Assembly: GCF_019510245.1 (NCBI RefSeq)
Contig: NZ_JAEKKT010000121.1
Coordinates: forward strand, 1-64,000
Length of the DNA: 64,000 nucleotides
DNA from: Streptomyces sp.
Lineage (GTDB): Bacteria; Actinomycetota; Actinomycetes; Streptomycetales; Streptomycetaceae
Direction: 5' to 3'
Part shown: positions 17,232-25,767 of the stretch, in pieces
Position numbering within the stretch: position 1 is the first letter of the stretch
Layout: each line of letters begins with the position of its first letter
Notes under the pieces: model-generated
What the model was told of the DNA's origin: nothing
The model's input: only the letters and a program-made list of their open reading frames with translations
The model's database searches: none
Translations under genes and position numbers: made by a program

Positions 17232-17278
17232 CGGCGTCCCGGTTTCGTGATCCACAGGGTCCCGAAACCGGGACGCCG
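17232..17278 (+). terminator. Strong stem-loop terminator after the oxidase-exporter-SDR operon
   Basis: Perfect 16-bp arms (CGGCGTCCCGGTTTCG and its complement) at 17232-17247 and 17263-17278 enclose a 15-base loop, 30 bp after the SDR stop. There is no T-tract, as is common in Streptomyces. It separates the first transcription unit from the phz-like operon. The following 17279-17471 stretch is relatively AT-rich and is the probable promoter region of that operon. Confidence 0.85.
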
Positions 17279-17471
17279 TGCATTCCAGGAATTCCCGAGC
17301 CCGGCCACGTGAATTCGCTCCGACCCGTGGGTTAATTCGTGCCGGCCCGCCGGAACATGACGAAGTAACGGTTCGCTGCTTTACGGAGTTTCCACGGTTC
17401 CGCAGAATCGGTGAAAGCAACTCACGAGTTCAGCCGAATAAATCCTTCTGCATCCCATGAGAGGAACCGAG

Positions 17472-18638
17472 TTGGACAGCGAGCTCGCTTACATCGAATC
17501 GCTCCCCGCTCTCCAGCAGCCCGACTGGCGAGGCCGTCCCGAAACGGAGCGGGCGAGGCGGGAACTGAACGCGCTGCCGCCGCTCGTCGAGGCCGCGGAC
17601 GTGACCCTGCTGCACGACCACCTCGCGACGGTCGCCGAGGGGAACGCCCAGGTCATCCAGGCCGGAGACTGCGCCGAGGACTGGACGGAGAACGGCCGCG
17701 TGGACGTCGCCCGCAAGGCCGCGGTGCTCGACCTCCTGGCGGGTGTCATGCGCGTCAGCACGGGCCGCCCCGTGGTCCGCGTGGGCCGGCTCGCCGGTCA
17801 GTACGCCAAGCCGCGCTCCAAGCCCACCGAAACCGTCCGGGGTGTCGAACTGCCCGTCTACCGCGGGCACATGGTCAACGATCCGAACCCCGACCCGGTA
17901 CTGCGCCGGCCCGACCCCCGGCGCCTGCTGACCGGCCACCGGGCCGCGCGCGAGGTCATGGCACACCTGGGCTGGGCCGGCAGCGCCGGACGCGCCCAGG
18001 CCCCCGTGTGGACCAGCCACGAGGCCCTCCTCCTCGACTACGAACTGCCCATGCTGCGCCGGCAGGACGACGGCGGCCTCCTGCTCACCTCGACGCACTG
18101 GCCGTGGATCGGCGAACGCACCCGGCAGGTGGACGGCGCCCACGTGGCGCTCCTGGCGGCCGTGCGCAACCCGGTGGCCTGCAAGGTGGGGCCGACCATG
18201 ACCCCGGAGGAACTGCTGCGCCTGTGCGAGCGGCTGGACCCCGGCCGGGTCCCCGGGCGGCTGACGCTCATCGCCCGGATGGGCGCCGGCACGGCACCCC
18301 ACACGCTCCCCGCCCTGGTCGCCGCCGTCCGCGCCGCCGGTCACCCGGTGATCTGGCTCTCCGACCCGATGCACGGCAACACCGAGTGCGGCCCCGACGG
18401 CCTGAAGACGCGTTTCGTGAAGACCCTCGTACGCGAGGTCGAGGAATTCCAGGAATCCGTGGCGTCCGCCGGAGGAATTCCCGGCGGCCTGCACCTGGAA
18501 ACCACTCCGGACCAGGTCACGGAATGCGTGGCCGACGTCACGCACCTGGATTCCGTCGGAGACAAGTACACCAGCTTCTGCGACCCGCGGCTCAATCCCA
18601 GGCAGGCCGTGGAAGTCGCCTCGGCATGGCGTCGCTGA
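17472..18638 (+). CDS. phzC: Class II DAHP synthase (PhzC-like)
   Basis: The product condenses PEP and erythrose 4-phosphate to DAHP, the first step of the shikimate pathway. The TTG at 17472 has AGAGGA six bases upstream; an ATG at 17457 overlaps that site and lacks one of its own. About 388 residues match class II (plant/PhzC-type) enzymes: QAGDCAEDW, VVRVGRLAGQYAKPRS, LPVYRGHMVND, RNPVACKVGPTMTPEEL, and WLSDPMHGNTE, which contain metal and PEP ligands. The N-terminus is short compared with housekeeping class II enzymes, which carry a longer regulatory N-terminal extension, so it is probably less feedback-inhibited. It heads the operon that diverts chorismate to a hydroxyanthranilate. Confidence 0.93.
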   Translation: MDSELAYIESLPALQQPDWRGRPETERARRELNALPPLVEAADVTLLHDHLATVAEGNAQVIQAGDCAEDWTENGRVDVARKAAVLDLLAGVMRVSTGRPVVRVGRLAGQYAKPRSKPTETVRGVELPVYRGHMVNDPNPDPVLRRPDPRRLLTGHRAAREVMAHLGWAGSAGRAQAPVWTSHEALLLDYELPMLRRQDDGGLLLTSTHWPWIGERTRQVDGAHVALLAAVRNPVACKVGPTMTPEELLRLCERLDPGRVPGRLTLIARMGAGTAPHTLPALVAAVRAAGHPVIWLSDPMHGNTECGPDGLKTRFVKTLVREVEEFQESVASAGGIPGGLHLETTPDQVTECVADVTHLDSVGDKYTSFCDPRLNPRQAVEVASAWRR

Positions 18639-18655
18639 AAGGAGACCTGTTCACC

Positions 18656-19426
18656 ATGCAGGAAAAGATCGCGCTGGTCACGGGAGCCGCGGGCGGAATA
18701 GGCGAGGCCGTCGTCCGCACCCTGGGCGAACGCGGGGCCTCGGTGGCCGCCGTGGACAAGGACGCCGCCCGGCTGAGCGAGGTGACCGGGAAACTGGCCG
18801 CGGCCGGGCTCCGGGTACGGGCGTTCCCCGCCGACGTCACCACGAGCGCGGCGGCCGAGCGGCTGGTCGCGGACGTCGAGGACGCCCTCGGACCGCTCGA
18901 CCACCTGGTCAACGGAGCGGGCGTACTGCGCCTGGGCAAGGCCCGGGACCTCACCGACGAGGACTGGGCGGCGACCTTCGCCGTCAACACCACCGGAGTG
19001 TTCAACATGTCGCGCGCGGTGGTCGGCCGCATGGTCCCGCGACGCTCCGGTGCCGTCGTCACCATCGCCTCCAACGCGGCCGGCACGGCCCGCGTGGACA
19101 TGGCCGCGTACGCGGCCTCCAAGGCTGCCGCGACCATGTTCACCAAGTGCCTCGGCCTGGAGGTCGCCCGGTACGGCATCCGGTGCAACGTGGTCGCGCC
19201 CGGCTCCACCGAGACGCCGATGCTCACCTCCATGTGGAAGGACGACCACGGGCGCACCGCGACCCTCGACGGATCGCCCGACGCCTACCGGGTCGGCATC
19301 CCGCTCGGCAAGCTGGCCCGTCCCTCGGACGTGGCCGAGGCGGTGGCGTTCCTCCTCTCGGACCAGGCCGCGCACATCACGATGCACGACCTCACCGTCG
19401 ACGGCGGCGCGAGTCTCGGCGTCTGA
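18656..19426 (+). CDS. EntA/DhbA-like 2,3-dihydro-2,3-dihydroxybenzoate-type dehydrogenase
   Basis: ATG at 18656 lies downstream of AAAGGAG, which overlaps the phzC stop, so the two genes are coupled. This 256-residue SDR has TGAAGGIGEA, NGAG, a catalytic YAASK and an overall pattern very close to EntA: GVLRLGKARDLTDEDWAATF, VTIASNAAGTARVDMAAY, CNVVAPGSTETPML. EntA-type enzymes aromatise a dihydrodiol benzoate. In an operon with PhzD and PhzE but no PhzF, the expected substrate is trans-2,3-dihydro-3-hydroxyanthranilate, giving 3-hydroxyanthranilate. This replaces phenazine chemistry and is known from clusters for 3-hydroxyanthranilate-containing metabolites (calcimycin and benzoxazole types, from memory). 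Confidence 0.88.
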   Translation: MQEKIALVTGAAGGIGEAVVRTLGERGASVAAVDKDAARLSEVTGKLAAAGLRVRAFPADVTTSAAAERLVADVEDALGPLDHLVNGAGVLRLGKARDLTDEDWAATFAVNTTGVFNMSRAVVGRMVPRRSGAVVTIASNAAGTARVDMAAYAASKAAATMFTKCLGLEVARYGIRCNVVAPGSTETPMLTSMWKDDHGRTATLDGSPDAYRVGIPLGKLARPSDVAEAVAFLLSDQAAHITMHDLTVDGGASLGV

Positions 19427-19431
19427 CCGCC

Positions 19432-19503
19432 CATCGGCTCATCGGCTCATCGCCCGCCGCCCCATCGACTCATCGGCATATCGGCACATCGGCACATCGA
19501 TAC
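19432..19503. repeat. Imperfect 8-9 bp tandem repeat (CATCGGCN) in the phz-like operon spacer
   Basis: The 87-bp gap between the EntA-like gene and phzD is filled by about eight degenerate copies of CATCGGCT/CATCGGCA with one interruption (GCCGCC). The phzD ribosome binding site (GAGGAAGG) follows immediately. It looks like replication slippage in a spacer; copy number could differ between strains. Confidence 0.8.
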
Positions 19504-19513
19504 GAGGAAGGCC

Positions 19514-20155
19514 ATGCCAGGCATACCCCCCATCCAGCCCTATCCGCTGCCCCGGGCCGACGACCTGCCCGCCAACACGGCGGCATGGAAGGCCGATCCG
19601 GACCGCGCGGTCCTGCTCGTCCACGACATGCAGCGGTACTTCCTCCGGCAGTTCCCCGAGGACCGGGCTCCGGGCGCCGGCCTCGTGCGGAACGCGACCC
19701 GGCTCCGCGAACAGGCGGTCGCCTCCGGCATGCCCGTCGCGTACACCGCGCAGCCCGGTGGCATGACCGACGAACAGCGCGGGCTGCTCAAGGACTTCTG
19801 GGGACCGGGCATGCGCGTCGCCCCCGCCGACCGGGAGATCGTGGCGCCCCTCGCCCCGGGACCGGAGGACTGGGTGCTCACCAAGTGGCGCTACAGCGCG
19901 TTCTTCCGGTCCGACCTGCTGGACCGGATGCGCGCCCACGGACGCGACCAGCTCGTCCTCTGCGGCGTGTACGCGCACATCGGCGTCCTGTCCACCGCGG
20001 TGGAGGCCTTCACCAACGACATCGAGACGTTCCTGGTGGCCGACGCCGTTGCCGACTTCGACGAGGCGTACCACCGGCTGGCCCTCGACTACGCCGCCGA
20101 GCGCTGTGCCCTCGTCACCACGACGACGCGGGTGATCGAGGAGCTCGGCCGATGA
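19514..20155 (+). CDS. phzD: Isochorismatase-family enzyme PhzD (2-amino-2-deoxyisochorismate hydrolase)
   Basis: PhzD removes pyruvate from 2-amino-2-deoxyisochorismate to give trans-2,3-dihydro-3-hydroxyanthranilate. The 213 residues resemble Pseudomonas PhzD closely: [18 protein letters not shown] at the start, catalytic Asp38 in [31 protein letters not shown], catalytic Lys124 in [10 protein letters not shown], and CGVYAHIGV with the cis-peptide/cysteine loop. There is no aryl-carrier domain, which separates it from EntB-type enzymes. The last bases overlap the phzE start (ATGA), so PhzD and PhzE are made together. Confidence 0.95.
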   Translation: MPGIPPIQPYPLPRADDLPANTAAWKADPDRAVLLVHDMQRYFLRQFPEDRAPGAGLVRNATRLREQAVASGMPVAYTAQPGGMTDEQRGLLKDFWGPGMRVAPADREIVAPLAPGPEDWVLTKWRYSAFFRSDLLDRMRAHGRDQLVLCGVYAHIGVLSTAVEAFTNDIETFLVADAVADFDEAYHRLALDYAAERCALVTTTTRVIEELGR

Positions 20156-22092
20156 ACGAGCCGTCCCGCGCGTCGGTGAACGAGCCGACCGACGAGGAGA
20201 CCCCCCGTATGGCACCCGACCCGCTCGACCGGATCCTCGGGCCGCGGCCGCCCGCCTTCGCGCTGCTGCACCGTCCCGAAGCCGGCGGCGCGGACACCCT
20301 GGAGGTCCTGTCGGGCACCGCGTCGACGGTGGACACCGTGGCCCGGATACCCCTCGGCGAGGCACCCGATCCGGACGCCGGGGCCCGCCACGAGGTCCTG
20401 ACGCTGATCCCCTACCGCCAGGTCGCCGAGCGCGGCTACGCCTGCGCCGACGACGGCGAACCGCTCATCGCGATCACCGTCGCGGAGCAGACCTCCGTCC
20501 CGCTGGGCGACGCCCTGCGGCGGCTGCCGGACGGGCCGGTGGTGCTCAGCGGCGGCGCCTTCGACCTGGACGACGACGAATACGCCGGCATCGTCCGCAA
20601 GGTGATCACGGACGAGATCGGCACGGGCGAGGGGGCGAACTTCGTCATCAAGCGGTCGTTCGTCGCCGACATCACCGGCTACACCGTGCACAGCGCCCTG
20701 GCGTTCTTCCGGCGGCTGCTGGAGCGGGAGCAGGGCGCGTACTGGACGTTCGTCGTGCACACCGGCGACCGCACCTTCGTCGGCGCCTCCCCCGAGCGGC
20801 ACGTGAGCCTGCGGGCCGGCCGCGCCGTGATGAACCCGATCAGCGGCACCTACCGCTACCCGCCCTCCGGGCCCACCCTGGCGGGGGTGATGGACTTCCT
20901 CGCCGACCGCAAGGAGACCGACGAGCTGTACATGGTCGTCGACGAGGAGCTCAAGATGATGGCCCGCGTCTGCGACCCCGCTCCGCGGGTCGTGGGGCCG
21001 TATCTGAAGGAGATGGCGCGGCTCGCCCACACCGAGTACTTCATCGAGGGCGCGAGCGACCACGATCCCCGCACCATCCTGCGGGAGACCCTGTTCGCCC
21101 CGACGGTGACGGGCAGCCCGCTGGAGAGCGCCTGCCGGGTGATCAACCGGTACGAGCCCCGCGGGCGCGGCTACTACAGCGGCGTGGCCGCCCTGATCGG
21201 GCAGGACGAGCAGGGACGGCGCACGCTCGACTCCGCGATCCTCATCCGCACCGCCGACATCGACGACACGGGCCGGCTGAGCATCGGCGTCGGTGCCACC
21301 CTGGTACGGCACTCCGACCCCGGCTCGGAGGTCGACGAGACCCGGGCCAAGGCGGCCGGCCTCCTCGCCGCCCTGGGCGCCGAGGACCCCACGCGCCTCG
21401 CCGACCACCCGCGGGTACGCCAGGCCCTCGGCCGGCGCAACGACTCGATCGCCGGGTTCTGGATCGGCGAGCGCGCCCACCGGGCCGGCCCCAGGCCCGA
21501 ACTGGCCGGCCGCCGGGTCCTCGTGGTGGACGCGGAGGACGCCTTCACCTCCATGATCGGCCATCAGCTGCGGGCCATGGGGCTGAAGCCGACCGTGCGC
21601 CGCTTCGACGAGCCGTACTCCTTCGACGGCCACGAACTCGTCGTCATGGGCCCGGGCCCCGGTGATCCGCGCGACACCCGGCACCCCAAGATCGCACACC
21701 TGCGGTCCGCGATCCGCACGCTGCTGGACCAGCGCCGGCCCTTCCTCGCCGTCTGCCTGAGCCATCAGGTGCTCAGCACCCTGCTCGGCCTGGAACTGGT
21801 GCGCCGGCCGGTGCCCAACCAGGGGGTCCAGCGGGAGATCGACCTGTTCGGGGCCCGGGAACGGGTCGGCTTCTACAACACGTTCGCCGCCCGCGGCACA
21901 CAGGACGAGTTCGAGGTTCCCGGCACCGGGATCGTCGAGGCGAGCCGGGACGGCGCCACCGAGGAGATCCACGCGCTGCGCGGGCCGGGTTTCGCCTCCA
22001 TGCAGTTCCACGCCGAGTCCGTGCTCACCCAGGACGGCGTACGCATCGTCGGGGACGCGCTCGAGGGGGTGCTGCGCACGTGCACGTGGTGA
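20152..22092 (+). CDS. phzE: 2-amino-2-deoxyisochorismate synthase PhzE
   Basis: PhzE converts chorismate and glutamine to 2-amino-2-deoxyisochorismate. It is a natural fusion of an anthranilate-synthase-I-like chorismate-binding domain (~60-420; [55 protein letters not shown]) and a class I glutamine amidotransferase (~445-640; [18 protein letters not shown] with the nucleophilic Cys, QFHAESVLT with the His-Glu pair). The ATG at 20152 overlaps the phzD stop and follows GAGGAG; an internal ATG at 20209, also with GAGGAG, gives 627 residues, the usual PhzE length, so either may be used. All catalytic residues inspected are present. Confidence 0.95.
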   Translation: MNEPSRASVNEPTDEETPRMAPDPLDRILGPRPPAFALLHRPEAGGADTLEVLSGTASTVDTVARIPLGEAPDPDAGARHEVLTLIPYRQVAERGYACADDGEPLIAITVAEQTSVPLGDALRRLPDGPVVLSGGAFDLDDDEYAGIVRKVITDEIGTGEGANFVIKRSFVADITGYTVHSALAFFRRLLEREQGAYWTFVVHTGDRTFVGASPERHVSLRAGRAVMNPISGTYRYPPSGPTLAGVMDFLADRKETDELYMVVDEELKMMARVCDPAPRVVGPYLKEMARLAHTEYFIEGASDHDPRTILRETLFAPTVTGSPLESACRVINRYEPRGRGYYSGVAALIGQDEQGRRTLDSAILIRTADIDDTGRLSIGVGATLVRHSDPGSEVDETRAKAAGLLAALGAEDPTRLADHPRVRQALGRRNDSIAGFWIGERAHRAGPRPELAGRRVLVVDAEDAFTSMIGHQLRAMGLKPTVRRFDEPYSFDGHELVVMGPGPGDPRDTRHPKIAHLRSAIRTLLDQRRPFLAVCLSHQVLSTLLGLELVRRPVPNQGVQREIDLFGARERVGFYNTFAARGTQDEFEVPGTGIVEASRDGATEEIHALRGPGFASMQFHAESVLTQDGVRIVGDALEGVLRTCTW

Positions 22093-22412
22093 TCGCCTGG
22101 TGGGACCTCGACCGGTCCGCGCAGACCATCGCCTCGCTCCGCGACTTCCTGCGCGACGAGGCGGTGGACCGTTTCTCCCGGGTACCGGGGCTGCGCCTGA
22201 AGGTGTGGATCTCTGACGAGCGCACCAACCGGTGGGGCGCCGTCCTCCTGTGGGAATCGGCGCGGGCCGCGGCCGCGCCCCTGCCGGCCCGGGCCGCCGA
22301 ACTCATCGGATACCCGCCCACCGAACGGCACGCCTTCGACGTCGAGGCCACGACGGAGGGCGCCTACGACACCGTCCGACTGGCCCGCCTGGGCCTCGCC
22401 TTCGCCGGCTGA
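22080..22412 (+). CDS. Small YdhR-like (ferredoxin-fold) protein
   Basis: This 110-residue protein starts with a GTG that overlaps the phzE end by 13 bp, so it is translationally coupled. [23 protein letters not shown] at the start and VPGLRLKVWISDERTNRWGAVLLWES resemble YdhR-like putative monooxygenases (dimeric alpha/beta barrel), with a PLPARAAELIG helix. Such proteins may act as cofactorless monooxygenases, cyclases or dimerising chaperones on quinone-like substrates. No catalytic residue can be assigned. Its position between PhzE and the flavin hydroxylase suggests a step on the aminophenol or its quinone. Fold assignment is tentative. Confidence 0.6.
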   Translation: MHVVIAWWDLDRSAQTIASLRDFLRDEAVDRFSRVPGLRLKVWISDERTNRWGAVLLWESARAAAAPLPARAAELIGYPPTERHAFDVEATTEGAYDTVRLARLGLAFAG

Positions 22413-22490
22413 GCCCACGCTGCCGTCGCGACCGCGACGGATCCTTCCCCCGGTCTTTCGACCAGCTTCCCCACAACGACAAGGATGACG

Positions 22491-23708
22491 ATGAAGGTAC
22501 TCATTGCCGGGGGCGGTATCGGCGGCCTCGCGGCGGCGCTGAGCATCGCGCGCCACCACCGGGTCGTCGTACTGGAACGAAGGGACACCTTCGGCGAACT
22601 GGGCGCGGGCATCCAGCTGGGCCCGAACGCCTTCCACGCCCTGGACAGTCTCGGCGTCGGCGCAGCGGCCCGTCGACAGGCGGTGTACACCGACGAGTTG
22701 CGGTTCATGGACGGCACCACCGGACAGCGGGTCGCGAGCATGCCGCTCACCAGCGCGTACCGCACCCGCTTCGGCAACCCCTACGCCGTCGTGCACCGCG
22801 GCGACCTCTACCAGACGCTCCTGGACGGCTGCGCAGCCGAGCGGAACATCACGCTCCACACCAACTGCTCCGTGACCCGGTACGAACAGGACCCGGACAG
22901 CGTCACGGCGATCACCGACACCGGCCTGCGTTTCACCGGCTCCGCGCTCGTCGGCGCCGACGGCATCCGCTCCGCCGTGCGCGGCCAACTCGTCGGAGAC
23001 GGTGCGCCACGCGTGTCCGGCCACACGATCTACCGGTCCGTCATCCCCATGGAGCGGGTCCCGCGGGAACTGCGCTGGAACACCGTCACCGTGTGGGCGG
23101 GCCCCAAGTGGCACTTCGTCCACTACCCCATCGGCAGCGGGAAGTTCCTCAACCTGGCGGTCACCCGCGACGACGGCGCCCGGGACGTCGTGGTCGGCAG
23201 GCCCGCGGAACGGACGCACGTCCTGTCGGAGTTCCCCGAGCTGAGCGACACCGCCCGGCAGCTGCTGGAACTGGGGGCCGACTGGAAGGAGTGGGTCCTG
23301 TGCGACCGCGACCCGGTCGCACGCTGGACGGACGGCCGCGTCACCCTCCTCGGCGACGCCGCGCACCCCATGCTCCAGTACGCGGCCCAGGGCGCCTGCA
23401 TGGCCCTCGAGGACGCCGTCCTCATCGGCCGGCTCCTCGCGGACGCGGACGGGGACGGGGACGGGGACGTCCCGCAACGCCTGGAGAAGTACAACGCCGA
23501 GCGGTACGACCGTGCCGCCAGGGCCCAGTTGGTGTCCCGGGCCATCGGCGAACAGCTCTACCACCCGGCCGGAGACGCCGCTGCCGCCCGCAACACCATG
23601 CTGTCCACCCTCACGGTCGACGAACTGTACGACAAGGTCGAGTGGTTGCACGGGGCGCGCATCGGCGAACCCGCATGCGCCGCGCCGCCGGTGTGCCGAC
23701 TGCCGTGA
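22491..23708 (+). CDS. FAD-dependent aromatic hydroxylase, 3-hydroxybenzoate 6-hydroxylase-like
   Basis: The ATG at 22491 has AAGGA upstream and gives MKVLIAGGGIGGLAA, the GxGxxG flavin motif; an ATG two codons earlier is less well spaced. The 405 residues form a class A flavoprotein monooxygenase: DG motif ALVGADGIRSAVR and GD motif LLGDAAHPMLQYAAQGACMALEDA. The middle (NTVTVWAGPKWHFVHYPI) resembles 3-hydroxybenzoate 6-hydroxylases more than salicylate hydroxylases. By analogy it would hydroxylate 3-hydroxyanthranilate para to its hydroxyl, giving 2-amino-3,6-dihydroxybenzoate. Decarboxylative hydroxylation as in salicylate hydroxylase is the alternative. It ends the operon. Confidence 0.85.
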   Translation: MKVLIAGGGIGGLAAALSIARHHRVVVLERRDTFGELGAGIQLGPNAFHALDSLGVGAAARRQAVYTDELRFMDGTTGQRVASMPLTSAYRTRFGNPYAVVHRGDLYQTLLDGCAAERNITLHTNCSVTRYEQDPDSVTAITDTGLRFTGSALVGADGIRSAVRGQLVGDGAPRVSGHTIYRSVIPMERVPRELRWNTVTVWAGPKWHFVHYPIGSGKFLNLAVTRDDGARDVVVGRPAERTHVLSEFPELSDTARQLLELGADWKEWVLCDRDPVARWTDGRVTLLGDAAHPMLQYAAQGACMALEDAVLIGRLLADADGDGDGDVPQRLEKYNAERYDRAARAQLVSRAIGEQLYHPAGDAAAARNTMLSTLTVDELYDKVEWLHGARIGEPACAAPPVCRLP

Positions 23709-23748
23709 GCGTGGCGGGCGCGGCGCGTCTGGGGCAGCCGGCGGCGGC

Positions 23749-24552
23749 TCAGCGCGGGCTCTCGACCACCGAGAAGACCGCGCCCTCCGGATCGGCCACC
23801 GTCGCGACCCGCCCGTGTGCGCTGTCCCGGGCCGGCTTCAGCACCTGCCCGCCCAGCTCGGCGGCCTCCCGCAGGGTCGCGTCCGCGTCGGCCACCTCGA
23901 AGTACGTCAGCCAGTGCGGCCCGCGGTCCCGGGACACCGAGAGGCCGACGCCGTGGATGCCGGCCACCGGGCGGCCCCCGACGTGCAGGGTCACGTAGTC
24001 GAAGTCGGCGGAGACCACCGGCTCCTCCTCGTAACCGAACACCGTCCCGTAGAACTTGGCGACGTTCGACGTCTCGAAGGTGAGCAGCTCGTCCCAGACC
24101 GGTGTCCCCGGGACGCCGGTCAGGGACGTGCCCGGATGGGCCGATCCCTGCCAGATGCCGAACACCGCGCCCGAGGGGTCGGAGGCGATCGCCAGCCGCC
24201 CGGCCTCGGCCGCGTCCAGCGGGCCGACGCCCACCGTGCCGCCGCACAGCCGGGCCGTCTCGGCCGTCAGGTCCACGTCGTCCGAGGCGAAGTACGGCGT
24301 CCACGCGATCGGCAGATGCAGGTCCGGCGACAGCTGCCCGATCCCCGCGACCTCCTGCCCGTCGAGCAGCGCCCGGACATACGGCCCGAGCTGCTGGGGG
24401 CCGGGCTCGAACTCCCAGCCGAACAGGGTTCCGTAGAACTCCTCGGTCGCGGTCAAGCCGTGCACCATCAGACTCACCCAGCAGGGGGTGCCGGGCGCGC
24501 GCCGAGCGTGTGTACCGCCGTTCGGGCCGGCCGATCCCCGTACCTCGGTCAT
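23749..24552 (-). CDS. Two-domain VOC (glyoxalase/bleomycin-resistance) family protein
   Basis: ATG at 24552 follows GAGGAGAGAGTGACG and begins MTEVRGSAGPNG. The 267 residues contain two repeated VOC modules (about 20-130 and 145-265), each with a tall-barrel pattern: WVSLMVHGLTATEEFYGTLFGWEFE and DELLTFETSNVAKFYGTVFGYEEE. Each ends in a DPxGAVF strand (DPSGAVFGIWQ, DPEGAVFSVVE). Proteins of this CFP32-like type bind small molecules or metals; some confer resistance. It is convergent with the hydroxylase gene (40 bp apart). It may belong to the accessory cluster or to the flanking core; context does not settle this. Confidence 0.8.
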   Translation of the reverse strand: MTEVRGSAGPNGGTHARRAPGTPCWVSLMVHGLTATEEFYGTLFGWEFEPGPQQLGPYVRALLDGQEVAGIGQLSPDLHLPIAWTPYFASDDVDLTAETARLCGGTVGVGPLDAAEAGRLAIASDPSGAVFGIWQGSAHPGTSLTGVPGTPVWDELLTFETSNVAKFYGTVFGYEEEPVVSADFDYVTLHVGGRPVAGIHGVGLSVSRDRGPHWLTYFEVADADATLREAAELGGQVLKPARDSAHGRVATVADPEGAVFSVVESPR

Positions 24553-24865
24553 CGTCACTCTCTCCTCGGCCCCTCGCGGTGGCCATGTCGCTTCCGCTCT
24601 CCGGACCGGCTGTGCGGCAGCCGCGGGCACGCCCCGTGCCGATGCCCGCACCCTCCGTGGCGCTGCGCGTCCACGGCTGTGGGCCGGCTCCGCCGCGAGG
24701 ATGCCTGGTCTGCCGTTTCTCGCCCGTTTCCGGTCGACTGCCGGCGGGTGTCCATCAGCTGTACAGCATGTGCCCCATCCCGTACGCCCGGTGATCGAGC
24801 CTGTCCGGCCGAGCAGAGTAGTCGTACCTGGACGATGCGGCCACCCCTGGCGTAAGGATGGGGCC
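24553..24865. other. Divergent intergenic region, VOC gene / rhodanese gene
   Basis: These 313 bp hold no convincing gene in either direction; the long frames crossing it lack ribosome binding sites and family character. It must contain the promoters for the leftward VOC gene and the rightward rhodanese gene, but no clear -10/-35 pair was identified. It also marks the right edge of the accessory block. Confidence 0.6.
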
Positions 24866-25708
24866 ATGGAAGCCATCATCACCGCAACCGGACTCGCCGA
24901 CGCCCTGACCGGGCCGACCCCGCCCGTTCTGCTGGACGTCCGCTGGCAGCTGACCCCGCCCGGCACCCCGCCCTTCGACGGCCGGGCGGCCTATGCGGCC
25001 GGGCATCTGCCGGGCGCCGTCTACGTGCACCTGGACGGCGAACTCGCCTCGCCGCCCGGCGCGAACGGCCGGCATCCGCTGCCCGACCTGGCGGTCTTCG
25101 CAGCGGCGATGCGCCGCGCCGGGGTGTCGGCGGGCCGCCCGGTCGTGGTGTACGACGGCGGACAGGGCTGGGCGGCGGCGCGCGCCTGGTGGCTGCTGCG
25201 CTGGACGGGTCACCCGGACGTGCGGGTCCTCGACGGCGGGTTGCCGTCCTGGACCGGCCCTCTGTCGACCGACGTCACCGAGCCGGCCGAGGGTGACTTC
25301 GAACCGGTCCCGGGTGCGGGGGAGTTGCTCGACGCGGACGGGGCGGCGGCGCTGGCTCGCTCGGGTGTGCTGTTCGACGCCCGTGCGGGGGAGCGGTACC
25401 GGGGCGACGTGGAGCCGATCGACCGGGTCGGCGGCCACATCCCGGGCGCCGTGTCGGCGCCGACCACCGAGAACGTCGGCCCGGACGGCCGGTTCCGGCC
25501 CGCGGCCGAACTCCGTGACCGCTTCAAGGGCCTGGGCGCCTCGGAGGGGACCGAGGTGGGCGTGTACTGCGGCTCGGGCGTCTCCGGTGCCCACGAGGTG
25601 CTGGCGCTGGCCGTCGCGGGCATTCCGGCGGCGCTGTACGTGGGTTCGTGGTCGGAGTGGTCCGCCGACCCGTCCCGCCCGGTGGCGGTCGGTCCCGACC
25701 CGCAGTAG
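24866..25708 (+). CDS. Rhodanese-type sulfurtransferase (two-domain)
   Basis: ATG at 24866 follows AAGGATGGGGCC and gives 280 residues. Two rhodanese modules are visible: an inactive N-terminal one (LLDVRWQLTPPG, AYAAGHLPGAVYVHLD, VVVYDGGQGWAAARAWWLLRWTG) and a C-terminal one (LFDARAGERYRG, GHIPGAVSAPTTENV). The active-site cysteine loop is VYCGSGVSGAHEV. The enzyme transfers sulfane sulfur from thiosulfate or 3-mercaptopyruvate to cyanide or thiol acceptors. The N-terminal module has DGG where the cysteine loop would be, as is usual for two-domain rhodaneses. It is convergent with sepH across a hairpin. Confidence 0.92.
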   Translation: MEAIITATGLADALTGPTPPVLLDVRWQLTPPGTPPFDGRAAYAAGHLPGAVYVHLDGELASPPGANGRHPLPDLAVFAAAMRRAGVSAGRPVVVYDGGQGWAAARAWWLLRWTGHPDVRVLDGGLPSWTGPLSTDVTEPAEGDFEPVPGAGELLDADGAAALARSGVLFDARAGERYRGDVEPIDRVGGHIPGAVSAPTTENVGPDGRFRPAAELRDRFKGLGASEGTEVGVYCGSGVSGAHEVLALAVAGIPAALYVGSWSEWSADPSRPVAVGPDPQ

Positions 25709-25718
25709 CCCAGCGGAA

Positions 25719-25746
25719 GGAGGGGGCACGCACGCGTGCCCCCTCC
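25719..25746. terminator. Bidirectional hairpin terminator between rhodanese gene and sepH
   Basis: GGAGGGGGCACGC and its exact complement (13-bp arms) lie back to back with only two unpaired bases between them, 10 bp after the rhodanese stop and 21 bp beyond the sepH stop. The symmetry serves both convergent transcripts. Confidence 0.85.
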
Positions 25747-25767
25747 GCCTGCCTCGGTCTCCTGCTC

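Noticed and set aside
17472..23708. A phenazine biosynthesis cluster
   Set aside because: PhzC, PhzD and PhzE are present, but no PhzF, PhzA/B or PhzG was found anywhere in the window, and an EntA-like dehydrogenase occupies the operon.
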